Positions 1-11,009 of a stretch of 64,000 nucleotides of DNA are shown here, one piece after another. The stretch is taken from the NCBI GenBank assembly GCA_032834875.1, contig CP135238.1, positions 1,494,011 to 1,558,010 on the forward strand. Reading direction: 5' to 3'. The notes under the pieces were generated by a model. The model saw nothing but the letters and a program-made list of their open reading frames with translations, was not told the origin of the DNA and ran no database searches. Position numbers and translations under genes: made by a program. The stretch's first letter is position 1. Every line of letters starts with the position of its first letter. Origin of the DNA: Sulfuracidifex metallicus DSM 6482 = JCM 9184 (lineage in GTDB: Archaea; Thermoproteota; Thermoprotei_A; Sulfolobales; Sulfolobaceae).

Positions 1-351
1 TGCATTTTCCAGTATAGCATCTCCAACTGCTTTTAATTCTTCATCAAGGTCAGCTTCCGTGATCGAGAAGCTGACCTCTCCCATGCTAGGATTAGTTATA
101 GGTATGTTGATAGGTATAGCTTTAGTTTGTTCTATTAATGGAATGGACTCTGGCTTTAGGTCGTTAAGGAAGCTTTGCGGAATCTCTTTCATGCCTAGTA
201 CTTTCGCCCATGCAGCGAATGGTTTCTTTGAATCCTTGTTTACTACCACTCCTCTGTATGTACTTCCAAAGAGAGTTCCCAAAACTCTTGGGTTGCACTT
301 CAGGAAGCTACTATAGCTCAAGCTGTCAATGCCAAGCAGTATAGGCTTCAT
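1..351 (-). CDS. Partial alkaline phosphatase/phosphodiesterase-like protein (N-terminal 117 residues)
   Basis: The gene runs off the left edge, so only the N-terminus is visible. It opens with a hydrophobic strand (PILLGIDSLSY) followed by a segment with an AWAKVLG motif, an arrangement that loosely recalls the type I phosphodiesterase/nucleotide pyrophosphatase branch of the alkaline phosphatase superfamily. The catalytic Thr and metal ligands cannot be checked. Its ATG overlaps the TAA of the upstream thioredoxin gene by one base, so the two are probably co-transcribed and translationally coupled. The family assignment is tentative; the reading frame is open throughout and looks genuine. 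Confidence 0.5.
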   Translation of the reverse strand, partial: MKPILLGIDSLSYSSFLKCNPRVLGTLFGSTYRGVVVNKDSKKPFAAWAKVLGMKEIPQSFLNDLKPESIPLIEQTKAIPINIPITNPSMGEVSFSITEADLDEELKAVGDAILENA

Positions 352-752
352 TACATTCCACCTAAAATAGACTTTAGCCTTCTTTCAATTTCTTCACGTG
401 GAACAGCTCCCACTATTTCGTCTACGGGTTCTCCATTCTTAAAGAATAGTATAGTAGGCAGACTGAACACTCCATATCTCCCAGCTATGTCAGGGCTCTC
501 GTCTGAGTTGAGTTTTCCAAATCCCACTTGAGGATAATCTGAGGCTAATTCCTCAACGATCGGTGCCAGCATTATACATGGAGCGCACCACTCAGCCCAG
601 AAGTCAACTACTGCTATCTTGTGAGTTTTCAGGAAATCATCGAAGGTCTTTGAATCTAGATGCATAACTTCTCCTTCCACCTTATTTGTCATGCCTTTCA
701 GTTTCTCGTTAAGAAGCTTTTCTAGCTCTGGGTCTTTTTCTTCTTGGGTCAT
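351..752 (-). CDS. Thioredoxin
   Basis: A 133-residue protein with a single thioredoxin fold. The active site WCAPC is at about residues 55-59, after the strand VVDFWAEW, and the cis-proline segment SLPTILFF follows near residue 98. The first 30 residues are a charged extension (TQEEKDPELEKLL) beyond a minimal thioredoxin. It would act as a cytosolic thiol-disulfide reductant. It is the first gene of a minus-strand pair with the phosphodiesterase-like gene, whose start overlaps its stop. The upstream region is very AT-rich and holds promoter-like A/T tracts. Confidence in the family is high; its partner reductase is not in the window. Confidence 0.93.
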   Translation of the reverse strand: MTQEEKDPELEKLLNEKLKGMTNKVEGEVMHLDSKTFDDFLKTHKIAVVDFWAEWCAPCIMLAPIVEELASDYPQVGFGKLNSDESPDIAGRYGVFSLPTILFFKNGEPVDEIVGAVPREEIERRLKSILGGM

Positions 753-922
753 ACTCTAAACTAAGGTCAGTAACATAATAAAGTTTTTATCAGATGTAGC
801 TAAATGCATCTAAAATATTGAAATATAATATAAATTTATTTTTTTATTTAGTATACATAATACATGTATAGGCTAAAAGTGGATATAAGCGTTAATAATT
901 TTCGATGTAACTAGTAGAAGAC

Positions 923-1822
923 ATGTATAACTTAGTGGTTATAGGTGCAGGGATAACTGGAGTATGGTCTGCCTTCATGAAGAAGGACGACGTTTTACTG
1001 GTGGAGAAAGAGAAAAGCATAGGTAAGAATTCCTTGTCTAGTCTGTGGTCAATTATGCCTCCTCTTTGTGGCGAATTTCAAGACTTATGCTTAGCTTCTG
1101 AGAAGGATTATGATGACGTCTGTTTCAATTTAGGAGTTTTCTGCAAAAAGACCCATATACTTAAACTTGATGATTTCACGGGTAAGGGGAAACTAATTGG
1201 CAAGAATGAAGTAAGGACTTTCGAGCCCCAGCTTGACGTTGACAAGGCTGAAATGTTTGAGAATGGCATGTTCGTAGAAGGAAGTGAGTTCTTTACAAGA
1301 ATGGAAGATGTCTTAAACGTTGAAACAGGAACGGAAGTGTTAAGGATAAATTATGATGGTAATTCAATTAAATCATTAGAGACTAACAAGGGAGAGATAT
1401 CTGCTAAATATTTTATATTTTCTACGGGTTTTTTAACTAAAAAAATGTTCCATGAGGATATATCCTTATTTAAGGGTCATCTAATAAGGACTAAAAAGGT
1501 AGGGCTTAACGGCATTTTAATAAGCAGAAATAGAATTGCAGTAGAAGGAAGAGACCTTTACTTGAATGGAGATTCAGTAAACACTGAAGATCCTTCGGTT
1601 ATCTACGACGAACTGAGGGAGACAGTTTCCATAATTTCTAAGTTCCTACGAATTGACACCTCTACCTTGTCCGTTTTAACAGGTTTTAGGACCGTGTCAA
1701 CAAACGGAAAACCGTTGATAAAGAAGGTCTCCAGTAACGCAGTACTGCTGACTGGCTATAAGTTCGGTTTCGCCTTAGCCCCATATTTAGCTAGAGAAGG
1801 AATAAAGTTATTGGGAGCGTAG
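923..1822 (+). CDS. FAD-dependent oxidoreductase of the DAO (glycine/D-amino acid oxidase-like) family
   Basis: A 299-residue protein that starts with an FAD-binding Rossmann motif, VVIGAGITGVWSAF (GxGxxG), followed by the acidic strand end LLVEKE. Near the C-terminus, LTGFRTVSTNGKPLI and the glycine-rich LLTGYKFGFALAP fit the DAO fold, where they complete the FAD site. At 299 residues it is shorter than typical DAO enzymes (350-400), so the substrate domain is reduced and the substrate cannot be inferred. It is 9 bp upstream of dtdA on the same strand, which makes an operon likely. The link to D-amino acids is suggestive, because the neighbour removes D-amino acids from tRNA, but that is inference. 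Confidence 0.75.
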   Translation: MYNLVVIGAGITGVWSAFMKKDDVLLVEKEKSIGKNSLSSLWSIMPPLCGEFQDLCLASEKDYDDVCFNLGVFCKKTHILKLDDFTGKGKLIGKNEVRTFEPQLDVDKAEMFENGMFVEGSEFFTRMEDVLNVETGTEVLRINYDGNSIKSLETNKGEISAKYFIFSTGFLTKKMFHEDISLFKGHLIRTKKVGLNGILISRNRIAVEGRDLYLNGDSVNTEDPSVIYDELRETVSIISKFLRIDTSTLSVLTGFRTVSTNGKPLIKKVSSNAVLLTGYKFGFALAPYLAREGIKLLGA

Positions 1823-1831
1823 GGATGCAGA

Positions 1832-2533
1832 GTGACGAAAATTGCTATATCTCTAAAGGATCAAGTAGGGCTTACGGTCAAAAGGCTAGGCTACGCCTTT
1901 GAGGAATTAGACGGTGACGTTATAGATTTTACTTACACTGGAAGCGAGCCGTTGGTTGTAATATGTCGACATGAAAGCTCTTCCAGAAAACCGTCTTTAA
2001 CAGTCCATTACCCTGGTAACCCATTAGACAGTACAATGGGAGGAAGACCTAGAACGCTTGGAATTTCTTTTCCAAGTTTGGCTACATCAATATATAGGCA
2101 GATTCTAAAAATAGATGTAAATATAGATAAAGTTTTTGAAGCCACCCATCACGGACCTACCTTGGAAACCCCCATAATCTTTGCTGAATTAGGAAGTTCA
2201 CAGGAACTATGGAGTAACGAATCGCTAGTGAAGAAACTTGTAGATGCTGTAATGAGGGGAATCGATTCGCCAACTCAGTGCAAGGATAACTTCATAGGCT
2301 TCGGTGGTCCACATTACGCTTATACATTTTCATCCATGACTACAGAATCCTGTTTAGGTCATATAGTCTCTAAGCATTATGTTAAATCGCTTGACGAGAG
2401 CGTGATTAGGCAGACCGTTCTAAATTCTAAGGAAAAAATTCATAAGGTAGTATTTAATGACGTAAATAAAAACACTTTAGCAAGAATCAAGAACTCATTG
2501 AGTGACCTGGATCTTCTCTTTGAGTCTGTCTAG
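1832..2533 (+). CDS. dtdA: D-aminoacyl-tRNA deacylase (DTD2/GEK1 type)
   Basis: This 233-residue protein matches the archaeal/plant DTD2 family, which hydrolyses D-aminoacyl-tRNAs to recycle tRNA and keep D-amino acids out of proteins. Recognisable motifs are HHGPTLETPIIFAELGSS (about 109-126) and GFGGPHYAYTF (about 156-166), which in the family contribute to the metal and substrate site. Translation begins at a GTG (1832), 9 bp after the FAD oxidoreductase. The last 39 bp overlap the convergent histidine-phosphatase gene. Length is close to the family norm of about 240-270. Confidence 0.9.
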   Translation: MTKIAISLKDQVGLTVKRLGYAFEELDGDVIDFTYTGSEPLVVICRHESSSRKPSLTVHYPGNPLDSTMGGRPRTLGISFPSLATSIYRQILKIDVNIDKVFEATHHGPTLETPIIFAELGSSQELWSNESLVKKLVDAVMRGIDSPTQCKDNFIGFGGPHYAYTFSSMTTESCLGHIVSKHYVKSLDESVIRQTVLNSKEKIHKVVFNDVNKNTLARIKNSLSDLDLLFESV

Positions 2534-3121
2534 AACTTGTTGAGTAAAGAATGGAGTTCCTATCGTTAATATGTTGCATTCATCATCACAGCTTAAGGTT
2601 GTTATACTCCCATTTGGAATCTTTATGCCCCAAGCAGATACATCATCCATGTCCATCATGTCAGATATTGCTGCTCTTATAGGGTCAGAATGACTTACAG
2701 CTACTATTACTCCATTTTCAGTTCTTCTCAAATCATTGATGAACTCTCTAATTCTTCTCCTCAATAAATCCCAGTTCTCTATTCCTTTAATTTCTATCTC
2801 TTTTTTAGCTAATTTTAATTTCCAATGTTCATTAGGTTCAAACTGTTTATTATTGAGCTCTCCTAGATATCTTTCCTTTAGGCGATCGTCTATTATTGGT
2901 ATTAATCCGTTTTCTTCTCCAATTATCGTGGCTGTTTGATATGCTCTCAGGATCGGACTCGTGAAAACCTTCTTTGGTGACAGCCTAGAAATTTCCTTAC
3001 CAACCCGTTTTGCTTGTTCCCTTCCCTCTTCAGTAAGTGGATATGCGTTGAGATCATGGCTAAGTATTCTGTTCACGTTAGATACGCTCTGCCCGTGCCG
3101 TATCATCACAATAATTAACAT
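2495..3121 (-). CDS. Histidine phosphatase (phosphoglycerate mutase-like) family protein
   Basis: This 208-residue protein carries the phosphohistidine motif RHGQS at the N-terminus (MIRHGQSVSNVN), an Arg in FTSPILRAYQTA, the acidic LKERYLGELNN loop and a late His in VAVSHSDPIRA, the full catalytic set of the branch-1 histidine phosphatases. It is probably a phosphatase or a cofactor-dependent mutase; the substrate is not evident. The ATG at 3121 gives a five-residue leader before a second possible start at MIRHG. The 3' end overlaps dtdA by 39 bp in convergent orientation. Confidence 0.85.
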   Translation of the reverse strand: MLIIVMIRHGQSVSNVNRILSHDLNAYPLTEEGREQAKRVGKEISRLSPKKVFTSPILRAYQTATIIGEENGLIPIIDDRLKERYLGELNNKQFEPNEHWKLKLAKKEIEIKGIENWDLLRRRIREFINDLRRTENGVIVAVSHSDPIRAAISDMMDMDDVSAWGIKIPNGSITTLSCDDECNILTIGTPFFTQQVLDRLKEKIQVTQ

Positions 3122-3190
3122 TTGGGCTTCACACCAAACATTAGCATCTAGTATTTATAACTTTAAATATCATGTGGTACGAAATATCAT

Positions 3191-4168
3191 GTGATCTTCT
3201 TCAGGAAAAGGGACAAGATAGAGAAGAAGAACGAGAAACCCATAAAGATACTGTTTGCGTCGGACCTTCATGCATCGTACGTAACTTACAGGAAATTTCT
3301 AAATGCTGGGTTAATGTACTCTGTCGATGTCCTAGTTATAGGTGGGGACTTGGCAGGAAAGAGCCTGAAGCCAATAGTTGATATGGGGAACAACAAGTTC
3401 GAAGTTGATGGGAACGTATACGACGAACAAGGTATAGCTAAGGTTAAAAAGTCCATGGAAGATTTTGGGGTTTACTATGTCTTGATGACGAGAGAAGAGG
3501 TAGAAGAAGCTAAGGCTAACCCTAAAAAACAGGATGAATATTTCAGAGTAGCAATTAAGGGTACACTTAGAAGATGGATTGAAATTGCAGAGGAAAAATA
3601 CAAGGGATTAGAAACTCCCATTTTCGTTAACTTGGGCAATGACGATCCGGAATACATGTTCGATGTCCTGAAGGAAAGTCAAAGATTCAAGGTAGGAGAG
3701 AAGGAAATATTTGATGTCAAAGGTCACGAGTTCTTCTCATATGGCTATGTTAATCCTACACCGTGGAACACGTTCAGGGAGAAGCCTGAAGAAGATATAT
3801 ACAGAGATCTAAAGGAAATAACAGATAAATTGTCGAATCCTTCAGGTGCTATTTATAACATTCATGCACCTCCATACTTCACTAATCTTGATAACGCACC
3901 ACTTTTGGATAAAGATCTGAAACCTGTAGTTAAAGGAGGAGAGATTCAGATGTCTCACGTTGGTTCTAAATCGGTAAGGAAAATTATCGAGGAAACGTCG
4001 CCTCTTCTAGGTCTTCACGGTCATATTCATGAGTCTAGGGGTTTTGACAGGATTGGAAACACTTTAGTTCTCAATCCTGGGAGCGAGTACAATTCTGGGA
4101 TACTCCACAGTTATCTAATAGTTGTTGACCCTGAACAAGTTAAGGCTTATCAGTTTATATCTGGTTAG
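3191..4168 (+). CDS. Calcineurin-like metallophosphoesterase
   Basis: A 325-residue cytosolic enzyme with the ordered metal-binding motifs of the metallophosphoesterase fold: SDLHAS (D-x-H), VIGGDLAG (GD), NLGNDD (GN-D/H), NIHAPP and LHGHIHES (GH-x-H). It uses a GTG start at 3191. That GTG lies inside an ATGTGA string, so an ATG-stop minimal frame overlaps the true start. The N-terminal MIFFRKRDK segment is basic and precedes the first strand. The gene stands alone between a convergent pair on the left and a CBS-domain gene on the right. The substrate is unknown. Confidence 0.85.
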   Translation: MIFFRKRDKIEKKNEKPIKILFASDLHASYVTYRKFLNAGLMYSVDVLVIGGDLAGKSLKPIVDMGNNKFEVDGNVYDEQGIAKVKKSMEDFGVYYVLMTREEVEEAKANPKKQDEYFRVAIKGTLRRWIEIAEEKYKGLETPIFVNLGNDDPEYMFDVLKESQRFKVGEKEIFDVKGHEFFSYGYVNPTPWNTFREKPEEDIYRDLKEITDKLSNPSGAIYNIHAPPYFTNLDNAPLLDKDLKPVVKGGEIQMSHVGSKSVRKIIEETSPLLGLHGHIHESRGFDRIGNTLVLNPGSEYNSGILHSYLIVVDPEQVKAYQFISG

Positions 4169-4218
4169 AGCTTTTTTATAGAATAAAGCTTTAATTTATT
4201 GACGAAGATAATCATACT

Positions 4219-4716
4219 ATGTTATTGGAAGTCATTAAAATAGCCAACAAGGCTCCCATTTCGATTAACAAAAACGCTACAGTTAGGGATGCAGCTAAGA
4301 AAATGAGGGAAAATAATATTAGTTCTTTGATCGTTGAAGGTGACTCACATGAGGTAATAGGTATACTAACTGAAAGGGATATTACTAGGGCAGTTAGTAA
4401 TAACGACATAAATAAGCCAGTAGAAGCTTATGCAACTAAGCAAGTAAAGGGTATAACAGAAGATACTTCAATAGAAGACGCGTTGTTAATAATGATTGAA
4501 AACGGGATTAGACATTTACCTATAATGGATAAGGAAAGCGGAAGAATTAAGGGTATAGTATCAATAAGGGATCTGGTTAATTCTCTTCTAGACCAACATT
4601 ACTTGCAGTACGGCAAGAATGCTAGTGAGGTTAAAGGCAGTGGATATGTATGTCCAGTTTGTGGCTCAGAAATTGATGAATATGGATATTGTAACTGTGG
4701 AACTGGTTCAGGCTAA
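4219..4716 (+). CDS. CBS-domain-pair protein with C-terminal zinc ribbon
   Basis: This 165-residue protein has two CBS motifs (about 1-60 and 68-125, each ending in an xGIxxxRDL/ERD segment), which in the family bind adenine nucleotides as a Bateman module. It ends in a small zinc-ribbon-like tail with YVCPVCG and YCNCG, four cysteines in CxxC...CxC spacing. The combination suggests a nucleotide-sensing regulator that contacts protein or nucleic acid, but no target is evident. It lies downstream of the metallophosphoesterase with a 50-bp gap that contains its own A/T-rich promoter-like stretch. Confidence 0.88.
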   Translation: MLLEVIKIANKAPISINKNATVRDAAKKMRENNISSLIVEGDSHEVIGILTERDITRAVSNNDINKPVEAYATKQVKGITEDTSIEDALLIMIENGIRHLPIMDKESGRIKGIVSIRDLVNSLLDQHYLQYGKNASEVKGSGYVCPVCGSEIDEYGYCNCGTGSG

Positions 4717-5052
4717 TACAGTCGGATTACTTTTTTTAAGGTAGCAACTTTCTTCTATTTATGATAATATTTTACGCGATAGGGGAAAGGGAAAGGGCAA
4801 AGGAATTAGTGAGAATAATAACGAAAACAAGATGGAAAACTATCTCTAAGCATTCCATAAAAATATCTAGTTCCTCTATAGGGCCTTCTATGGTGATTTT
4901 CAAACCGACAATGGCGGGACTGGCAGTTGCCCTATGGTTGAAACAGAGAGCCGAGGAACTTGGAATGACTGCAGCTGTCGGATGGTTTTCCACTATTGAT
5001 AGCATTCCAGAACAAGTTCAGGATGCGGTAAAAACTGACTTAAATAAAATTC

Positions 5053-6801
<1,749 letters not shown>

Positions 6802-7631
6802 CTGGTTATCCTTAAAAAAGGCAAAATATAAAATCTCTCATTTACTTCTAGTAAACCATGTTACTAAAACTACTCTTTTTATGTAAATTAATTAAAAGCT
6901 TTATATAATTTATAAACCAATTCTGAGTAAATGCCATCAGATATTTGTCCTATTGTTTTTTATCTTTACAGAGAAGGGGGTTAAGGGGGCGGAGAGCCTC
7001 GCCTTTTAAGGCGGGGATGGATACCCCCCTTATAAAAGGTTTAAATTTTTTTTTTTTAAAAACTTTTACTGACGCTAACGATGCTCCTCCCCAGCTCGAT
7101 TGAGGGCTTAAGGGGACTGTGGGAGGAGCAACCATCATCTTCCTTTTCCTTCAAGGGACTAGAGCCAAGAAATGAAAGTCCCCTACCCACTCTGTCCAAA
7201 TGGGAGTGTTTCTCTGAGCCCCTCGACTGCCCACCAAATGAGAGATGTAATCCCGAATCGATGGTGGGAACTATGAACCCTCTGGGGGGGAACCCTCGCC
7301 CTTCCCGGGAGGGATGTAGCCTATATTGAGTACTTTTGAATTATCGCTCTATCAAGGAAGCTTACGAACCTAAGACTAAAGCAAAATTAGTGTGGACGGT
7401 TAATACATTAAGTAAGAATGTTTATTTATAAAATTCAATAATATATTCTCTATATTTTGATAGTTCCTGGTTGGAACTGAACAATATCTATTCGTCACCA
7501 ATATATATTGAATTAATATATAAAATATTTATTTAGTGTACAAGGAAATAATAATATGTTTATAAAGAGAATGTGTCAGCGTAGTAAAGGTTAATTTGCA
7601 GTGTTATACTTTCTCTACTTGTTGAGTTTAA
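6802..7631. other. Long intergenic region with decayed insertion-element sequence
   Basis: This 830-bp gap separates the SMC-like gene from the nucleoside hydrolase. The outer parts (6802-6960 and 7335-7631) are strongly AT-rich and probably hold divergent promoters. The middle (about 6970-7330) is much richer in G and C than its surroundings and contains the element relic described separately. An inverted repeat TGCTCCTCCC / GGGAGGAGCA brackets about 7082-7128. I see no convincing host gene here; an open frame at 7081-7329 is best explained as element tail sequence. Confidence 0.6.
6971..7325 (+). mobile_element. Internally deleted IS200/IS605-type tnpB element relic
   Basis: The left part (6976-7030) contains TTAAGGGGGC, a hairpin CCTCGCC-TTTTAA-GGCGGGG (6997-7016) and ATGGATA. 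The same ordered motif (TTAAGGGGGC...GGGG..ATGGATA) lies just upstream of the clear tnpB fragment at 19.4 kb. The right part has AACCCTCGCCCTTCCCGGGA (7291-7310) and GGGATGT, resembling the terminal hairpin at the 3' end of TnpB guide RNAs. Between them an open frame (7081-7329) rich in Pro, Ser, Glu and Gly could be a tnpB tail, but no RuvC motifs remain. Shared ends make a relic likely; exact boundaries are uncertain. Confidence 0.5.
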
Positions 7632-8582
7632 ATGCAAGTTGATAAATACTTGTTTAGAAAGCGTGAAACTCCAACTCTAATAGACTCAGATACTGCTAGC
7701 GATGATACAACTGCAATAACCTTAGCCTCAGCTTTAACAAACCTCAAGGCTATAACAGTTGTTGCTGGCAATGTAAAATTTGAAAATGAAATAAAAAATG
7801 CAATATTTACTAAAGAGTATCTGAGTCTGAACGTTCCCATTTACGCTGGGAGCAGGCGTCCTTTGCTAGGAATATGGAGAACTGTTGAGGAAGTTCATGG
7901 TACTCATGGCATGGGCAATATTAACCAGATAGAAGTAAAAGGAAGCGTCGAAAATGAGTTCGCGTCAGACGCTATCATCTCACTTGCTAGGAAATATCAG
8001 GGAGAGCTTGAGGTTTTTGCAGTATCTCCTCTTACCAATCTGGCATTAGCCTTCTTGAAAGAACCTACTTTGCCTTCCTTAATAAAAAAGATATGGATTA
8101 TGGGAGGAGCGTTCTCTCGAGGGAATACTTCTCCTCTAGCGGAATTCAACTTCTGGACTGATCCAGAATCCGCGCAGATAGTTCTCAATGCTGGTTTCGA
8201 TATAACGATCGTGCCTTGGGAGGTTACAGAAGAAAGCGCTATAGTTTACGACGATGAATGGGAAGAAATAAAAAGTTTAGGAACAAGGAGATCATATCTT
8301 TTCATTAAGGCTAATGAAATAATGAGAGAATTCTCTAAATCTAAAGAAGGCTTAGACGGCAGTGTTCACCCAGACTCCCTTACCGTCTCTATTTCATATG
8401 ACAATAGTATCGCAGTAAAGACATCAAAGTTCTACGTTAATGTTGAGACGTGTGGAATGTCAAGAGGAGGGATGCTTGTAGATTGGTACAATATGACAGG
8501 AAATAAGCCCAATGCAGAAATAGTGCTCAAGGCAGATAGGGAGAAATTCGTCAAATTGCTTATTTCTGTTCTTTCAGCTTAG
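7632..8582 (+). CDS. Nucleoside hydrolase (IunH family)
   Basis: This 316-residue protein fits the inosine/uridine-preferring nucleoside hydrolases, which cleave ribonucleosides to base and ribose using bound calcium. The N-terminal aspartate cluster is DSDTASDD (family DTDPGxDD); a later [11 protein letters not shown] segment, the NFWTDPESA loop and the C-terminal HPDSLTVS loop are all in family positions. It probably serves nucleoside salvage. Its last 23 bp overlap the convergent fur-like gene. The family is firm; base preference is unknown. Confidence 0.9.
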   Translation: MQVDKYLFRKRETPTLIDSDTASDDTTAITLASALTNLKAITVVAGNVKFENEIKNAIFTKEYLSLNVPIYAGSRRPLLGIWRTVEEVHGTHGMGNINQIEVKGSVENEFASDAIISLARKYQGELEVFAVSPLTNLALAFLKEPTLPSLIKKIWIMGGAFSRGNTSPLAEFNFWTDPESAQIVLNAGFDITIVPWEVTEESAIVYDDEWEEIKSLGTRRSYLFIKANEIMREFSKSKEGLDGSVHPDSLTVSISYDNSIAVKTSKFYVNVETCGMSRGGMLVDWYNMTGNKPNAEIVLKADREKFVKLLISVLSA

Positions 8583-8967
8583 AACACTCCGCATACACAA
8601 CAATATTCAAGTTTTTCACTTCTGCACCTTTGTTTCTCATGTCATTAATAATTGATGACGCATCAACCTCCATATCAATTATTTCGTTTTTATCAACACA
8701 GTATACATTAGCATGTGGTTCTACTCTAGCTTCGTACCACTTCATTCCGTTTATCTCAAAGGAGTTGACTAGTCCAGCTTCCCTTAATGTCTCTAAGGTA
8801 TTATAAACGGTTGAAAGACTTATGCTCGGTTCTGTCTTCTTTAGTTCCTCATAAATTTGTTCTCCGTTATAGTGACCCTGCTTCTGTACTATCCGCATTA
8901 TTGCAAGTCTCTGCGGAGTTACCTTTAGCCCTCTCTTTCTTAATTCATTGGCGATAGCTTCACTCAT
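8560..8967 (-). CDS. Fur-family transcriptional regulator
   Basis: The 135-residue protein has the Fur winged-helix domain ([15 protein letters not shown] at about 14-28, [18 protein letters not shown] recognition helix at about 51-68) followed by a short dimerisation domain. The usual two CxxC zinc motifs are missing: only single cysteines (YCVDK, AECSK) remain, with one His in EPHANVYC. This suggests reduced metal binding or a PerR/BosR-like variant. It is divergent from the thiamine-binding protein gene across 174 bp of AT-rich DNA, where an autoregulatory operator would be expected; I could not define one. Confidence 0.88.
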   Translation of the reverse strand: MSEAIANELRKRGLKVTPQRLAIMRIVQKQGHYNGEQIYEELKKTEPSISLSTVYNTLETLREAGLVNSFEINGMKWYEARVEPHANVYCVDKNEIIDMEVDASSIINDMRNKGAEVKNLNIVVYAECSKLKEQK

Positions 8968-9141
8968 ACTAGTAGTTATTCTCAGTTGATAATTATTTAA
9001 AATTAATGTCGTTAAAGTTAAAAGCGCTAAATTTATTACATTGAGTATACATATAGAGAATAAATTACAATTTCTATTTTTTAATAATAAAATTCTAAGA
9101 TATATTTTAAGTTTTTATATCATTGATCGTCAGTAACACAC

Positions 9142-9441
9142 ATGGCTAGATATCTAGTAGATATTTCAGTCGAGCCTATTGGGACATCATCTACAAGTCT
9201 TTCGAAATATGTGAAAATAGCATTTGAAGTCCTTAAGGAAAAGGGTTTGAAGTATTATCCAGCGCCGTCAATGACTACCATTGAGCTGGATGATATAACA
9301 ACTTTAGGTTCACTGATTAAGGAAATAAACGATAGGTTGGAAAAGGAGGGTGTAAAAAGGATAGTCACCATAGTAAAGATAGATGATAGAAGGGATAAAG
9401 AGAACTCAATAGATCATAAGCTAGATGTAATAAAAAGTTAG
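9142..9441 (+). CDS. MTH1187-family thiamine-binding protein
   Basis: A 99-residue protein of the MTH1187/YkoF-like (DUF77) family. The pattern [19 protein letters not shown], followed by [14 protein letters not shown], is characteristic; related proteins form ferredoxin-like dimers or tetramers and bind thiamine. It stands alone between the divergent fur-like gene and the convergent CBS protein, 3 bp from the end of the latter. Its role in thiamine handling is family knowledge and not shown by context here. Confidence 0.85.
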   Translation: MARYLVDISVEPIGTSSTSLSKYVKIAFEVLKEKGLKYYPAPSMTTIELDDITTLGSLIKEINDRLEKEGVKRIVTIVKIDDRRDKENSIDHKLDVIKS

Positions 9442-9444
9442 AAA

Positions 9445-10254
9445 TTAGAAAGATGTAGTATACATTTTTATTTCATACAAGTACTCCCTTACGCTTTCGC
9501 TGGTTAACGCCTTAACTATGTCTGATGTTGTAATTATTCCTACAGCTCTGCCGTTGTCGTTTATGACTGGGACGCTCTTTATTTTTCTCGTGGCCATCAG
9601 TTTAGCAGCAGAGGCTAGATCTTCGTCCTCATAAACAACAAATGGATCTGGATTCATTAGGTCTTCCACTTTTGTTTCACTTTTTCCTCTTAGGAACGGT
9701 GCTACAAACAGCATATCAGTAGTAGTGATTATTCCTTCAACCTTTCCTTCAGAGTCGTTAAGGATCACTCTGCCTAAGTTTCTCTCTACCATTAACCTAA
9801 ATACCTCGTAAACGGATTCTGTAGTGGAGACCACAATAGGATCCTTAGTCATGTAATCCTTTACTTTATGCAGACCTCTAATCTTGCTTGCATAGAATCC
9901 AGCTAGGTCGCTCTTAATTATCATTCCGATTATCTTGCCTTCTTGGGAAGTAATGACCAACATTGGAACCTTCTTGGATTCAAATATGTTTGCTGCCTCT
10001 AGGTAATCCAGACCTTCTTTCACGGAGATGAATTCCTTTTGCATGAACTCCGAAACCCTAATTGAAGAGAAAGATCTTTTCTCTCCATGGTAATATATAA
10101 ACTTTAATATATCTTTTTGCGTAACTATTCCAAGCGGTTGCCCTTTCTCATCTGACACTATAGCCTTCGGCACGTAATCCGTAATCATTACTTTAAGTGT
10201 TTGCAGTAACGTATCGTAAGGTCTAACCGTAATAGGTTCTCTAACTAGTCCCAT
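9445..10254 (-). CDS. Four-CBS-domain protein
   Basis: The 269-residue protein consists of four consecutive CBS motifs (about 1-60, 65-125, 130-190 and 200-258) with recurrent G(I/V)(I/V)Txx(D) segments such as GIVTQKDIL, GMIIKSDL, GIITTTDML and GIITTSDIV. It has no fused catalytic domain. Such double Bateman modules bind AMP, ATP or SAM and regulate partner enzymes or channels. The partner is not adjacent. The gene is convergent with the thiamine-binding protein gene and has a 212-bp upstream intergenic region. Confidence 0.9.
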   Translation of the reverse strand: MGLVREPITVRPYDTLLQTLKVMITDYVPKAIVSDEKGQPLGIVTQKDILKFIYYHGEKRSFSSIRVSEFMQKEFISVKEGLDYLEAANIFESKKVPMLVITSQEGKIIGMIIKSDLAGFYASKIRGLHKVKDYMTKDPIVVSTTESVYEVFRLMVERNLGRVILNDSEGKVEGIITTTDMLFVAPFLRGKSETKVEDLMNPDPFVVYEDEDLASAAKLMATRKIKSVPVINDNGRAVGIITTSDIVKALTSESVREYLYEIKMYTTSF

Positions 10255-10466
10255 AATAGAAACTAGCTGCGTGTGAAGCTTTTAAGTTATTGTGTACAAA
10301 AACGCAACATCATGCGTAATTTAACGAGTTAATTACTTGTTGAGCTATGGAAACTAATATTTTATTAAGGGTTATTTTTGAAAACTAATTACCACTTTAG
10401 CTATCCATGAAAGAAAGTTGTTTTTGATGAAAATCTAAAAGGGACAACAACAAAGTATTATCATAA

Positions 10467-10931
10467 ATGGAGAATTTCACTAGGTTATCAATAGATCTTG
10501 CACTATCCTCTAGACTAAAGGAATATGATAAGTTAGTGAACGAAGGAGAAAGTAAAATGAGGAACTGTGTCTTTTACATTGATGGGGCATGTAAGAAGTT
10601 TCATAAAAATAGCAAGATTCTTACAGCATGGAAAAAAGACGGAGAGATCGTCCCTCATTCCCTTTTTTGCTACTTGTGTCCATTCTATGCATTTAGAGAT
10701 GACGGAGAGAGAATAACGTTCACCATGTACGACTTATATGTTTTTTATGTAGAATTGAAAGCAAGAATAGAGAAGGACGTAATAAGGCTAGAGGAGAGGC
10801 TTGATGATATGACGTTTTCGTCTTCAGTTTTTATAAGGAGAAGGTATAATGACATGATAAACTTACTTAATGACGTACAGGAGAAAATAGATATCATAAA
10901 GACTGTGTTGAATATAACAAAGGAAATCTAA
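10467..10931 (+). CDS. Cysteine-containing helical protein of unknown function
   Basis: I do not recognise this 154-residue protein. It has four conserved-looking cysteines in two clusters, RNCVFYIDGACKKFH (about 32-46) and SLFCYLCPFYAF (about 66-77), that could bind zinc or an Fe-S cluster. A helical C-terminal half follows with charged heptad-like spacing (LKARIEKDVIRLEERL and NDVQEKIDIIK). It precedes the CDF transporter on the same strand by 78 bp. A redox or metal-sensing role is only a guess from the cysteines. Confidence 0.6.
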   Translation: MENFTRLSIDLALSSRLKEYDKLVNEGESKMRNCVFYIDGACKKFHKNSKILTAWKKDGEIVPHSLFCYLCPFYAFRDDGERITFTMYDLYVFYVELKARIEKDVIRLEERLDDMTFSSSVFIRRRYNDMINLLNDVQEKIDIIKTVLNITKEI

Positions 10932-11009
10932 GTCATAATATTAGTAAAAATATCTTTTAGGGTATCGCTTAAATATTGTTAAAAATGATCGAAGTTATAC
11001 TTTATAGTA

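Noticed and set aside
59-316. Open frame of 85 codons on the + strand
   Set aside because: It lies opposite the well-formed minus-strand phosphodiesterase-like frame that is coupled to thioredoxin; its composition is that of an antisense shadow.
7081-7329. 82-residue + strand protein in the GC-rich island
   Set aside because: No recognisable domain; its end coincides with the IS-type terminal hairpin, so it is treated as element tail sequence and not a host gene.
8990-9060. Possible Fur operator in the AT-rich region between fur and the thiamine-binding gene
   Set aside because: Several A/T-rich partial palindromes occur, as expected by chance in such DNA; none was clear enough to report.
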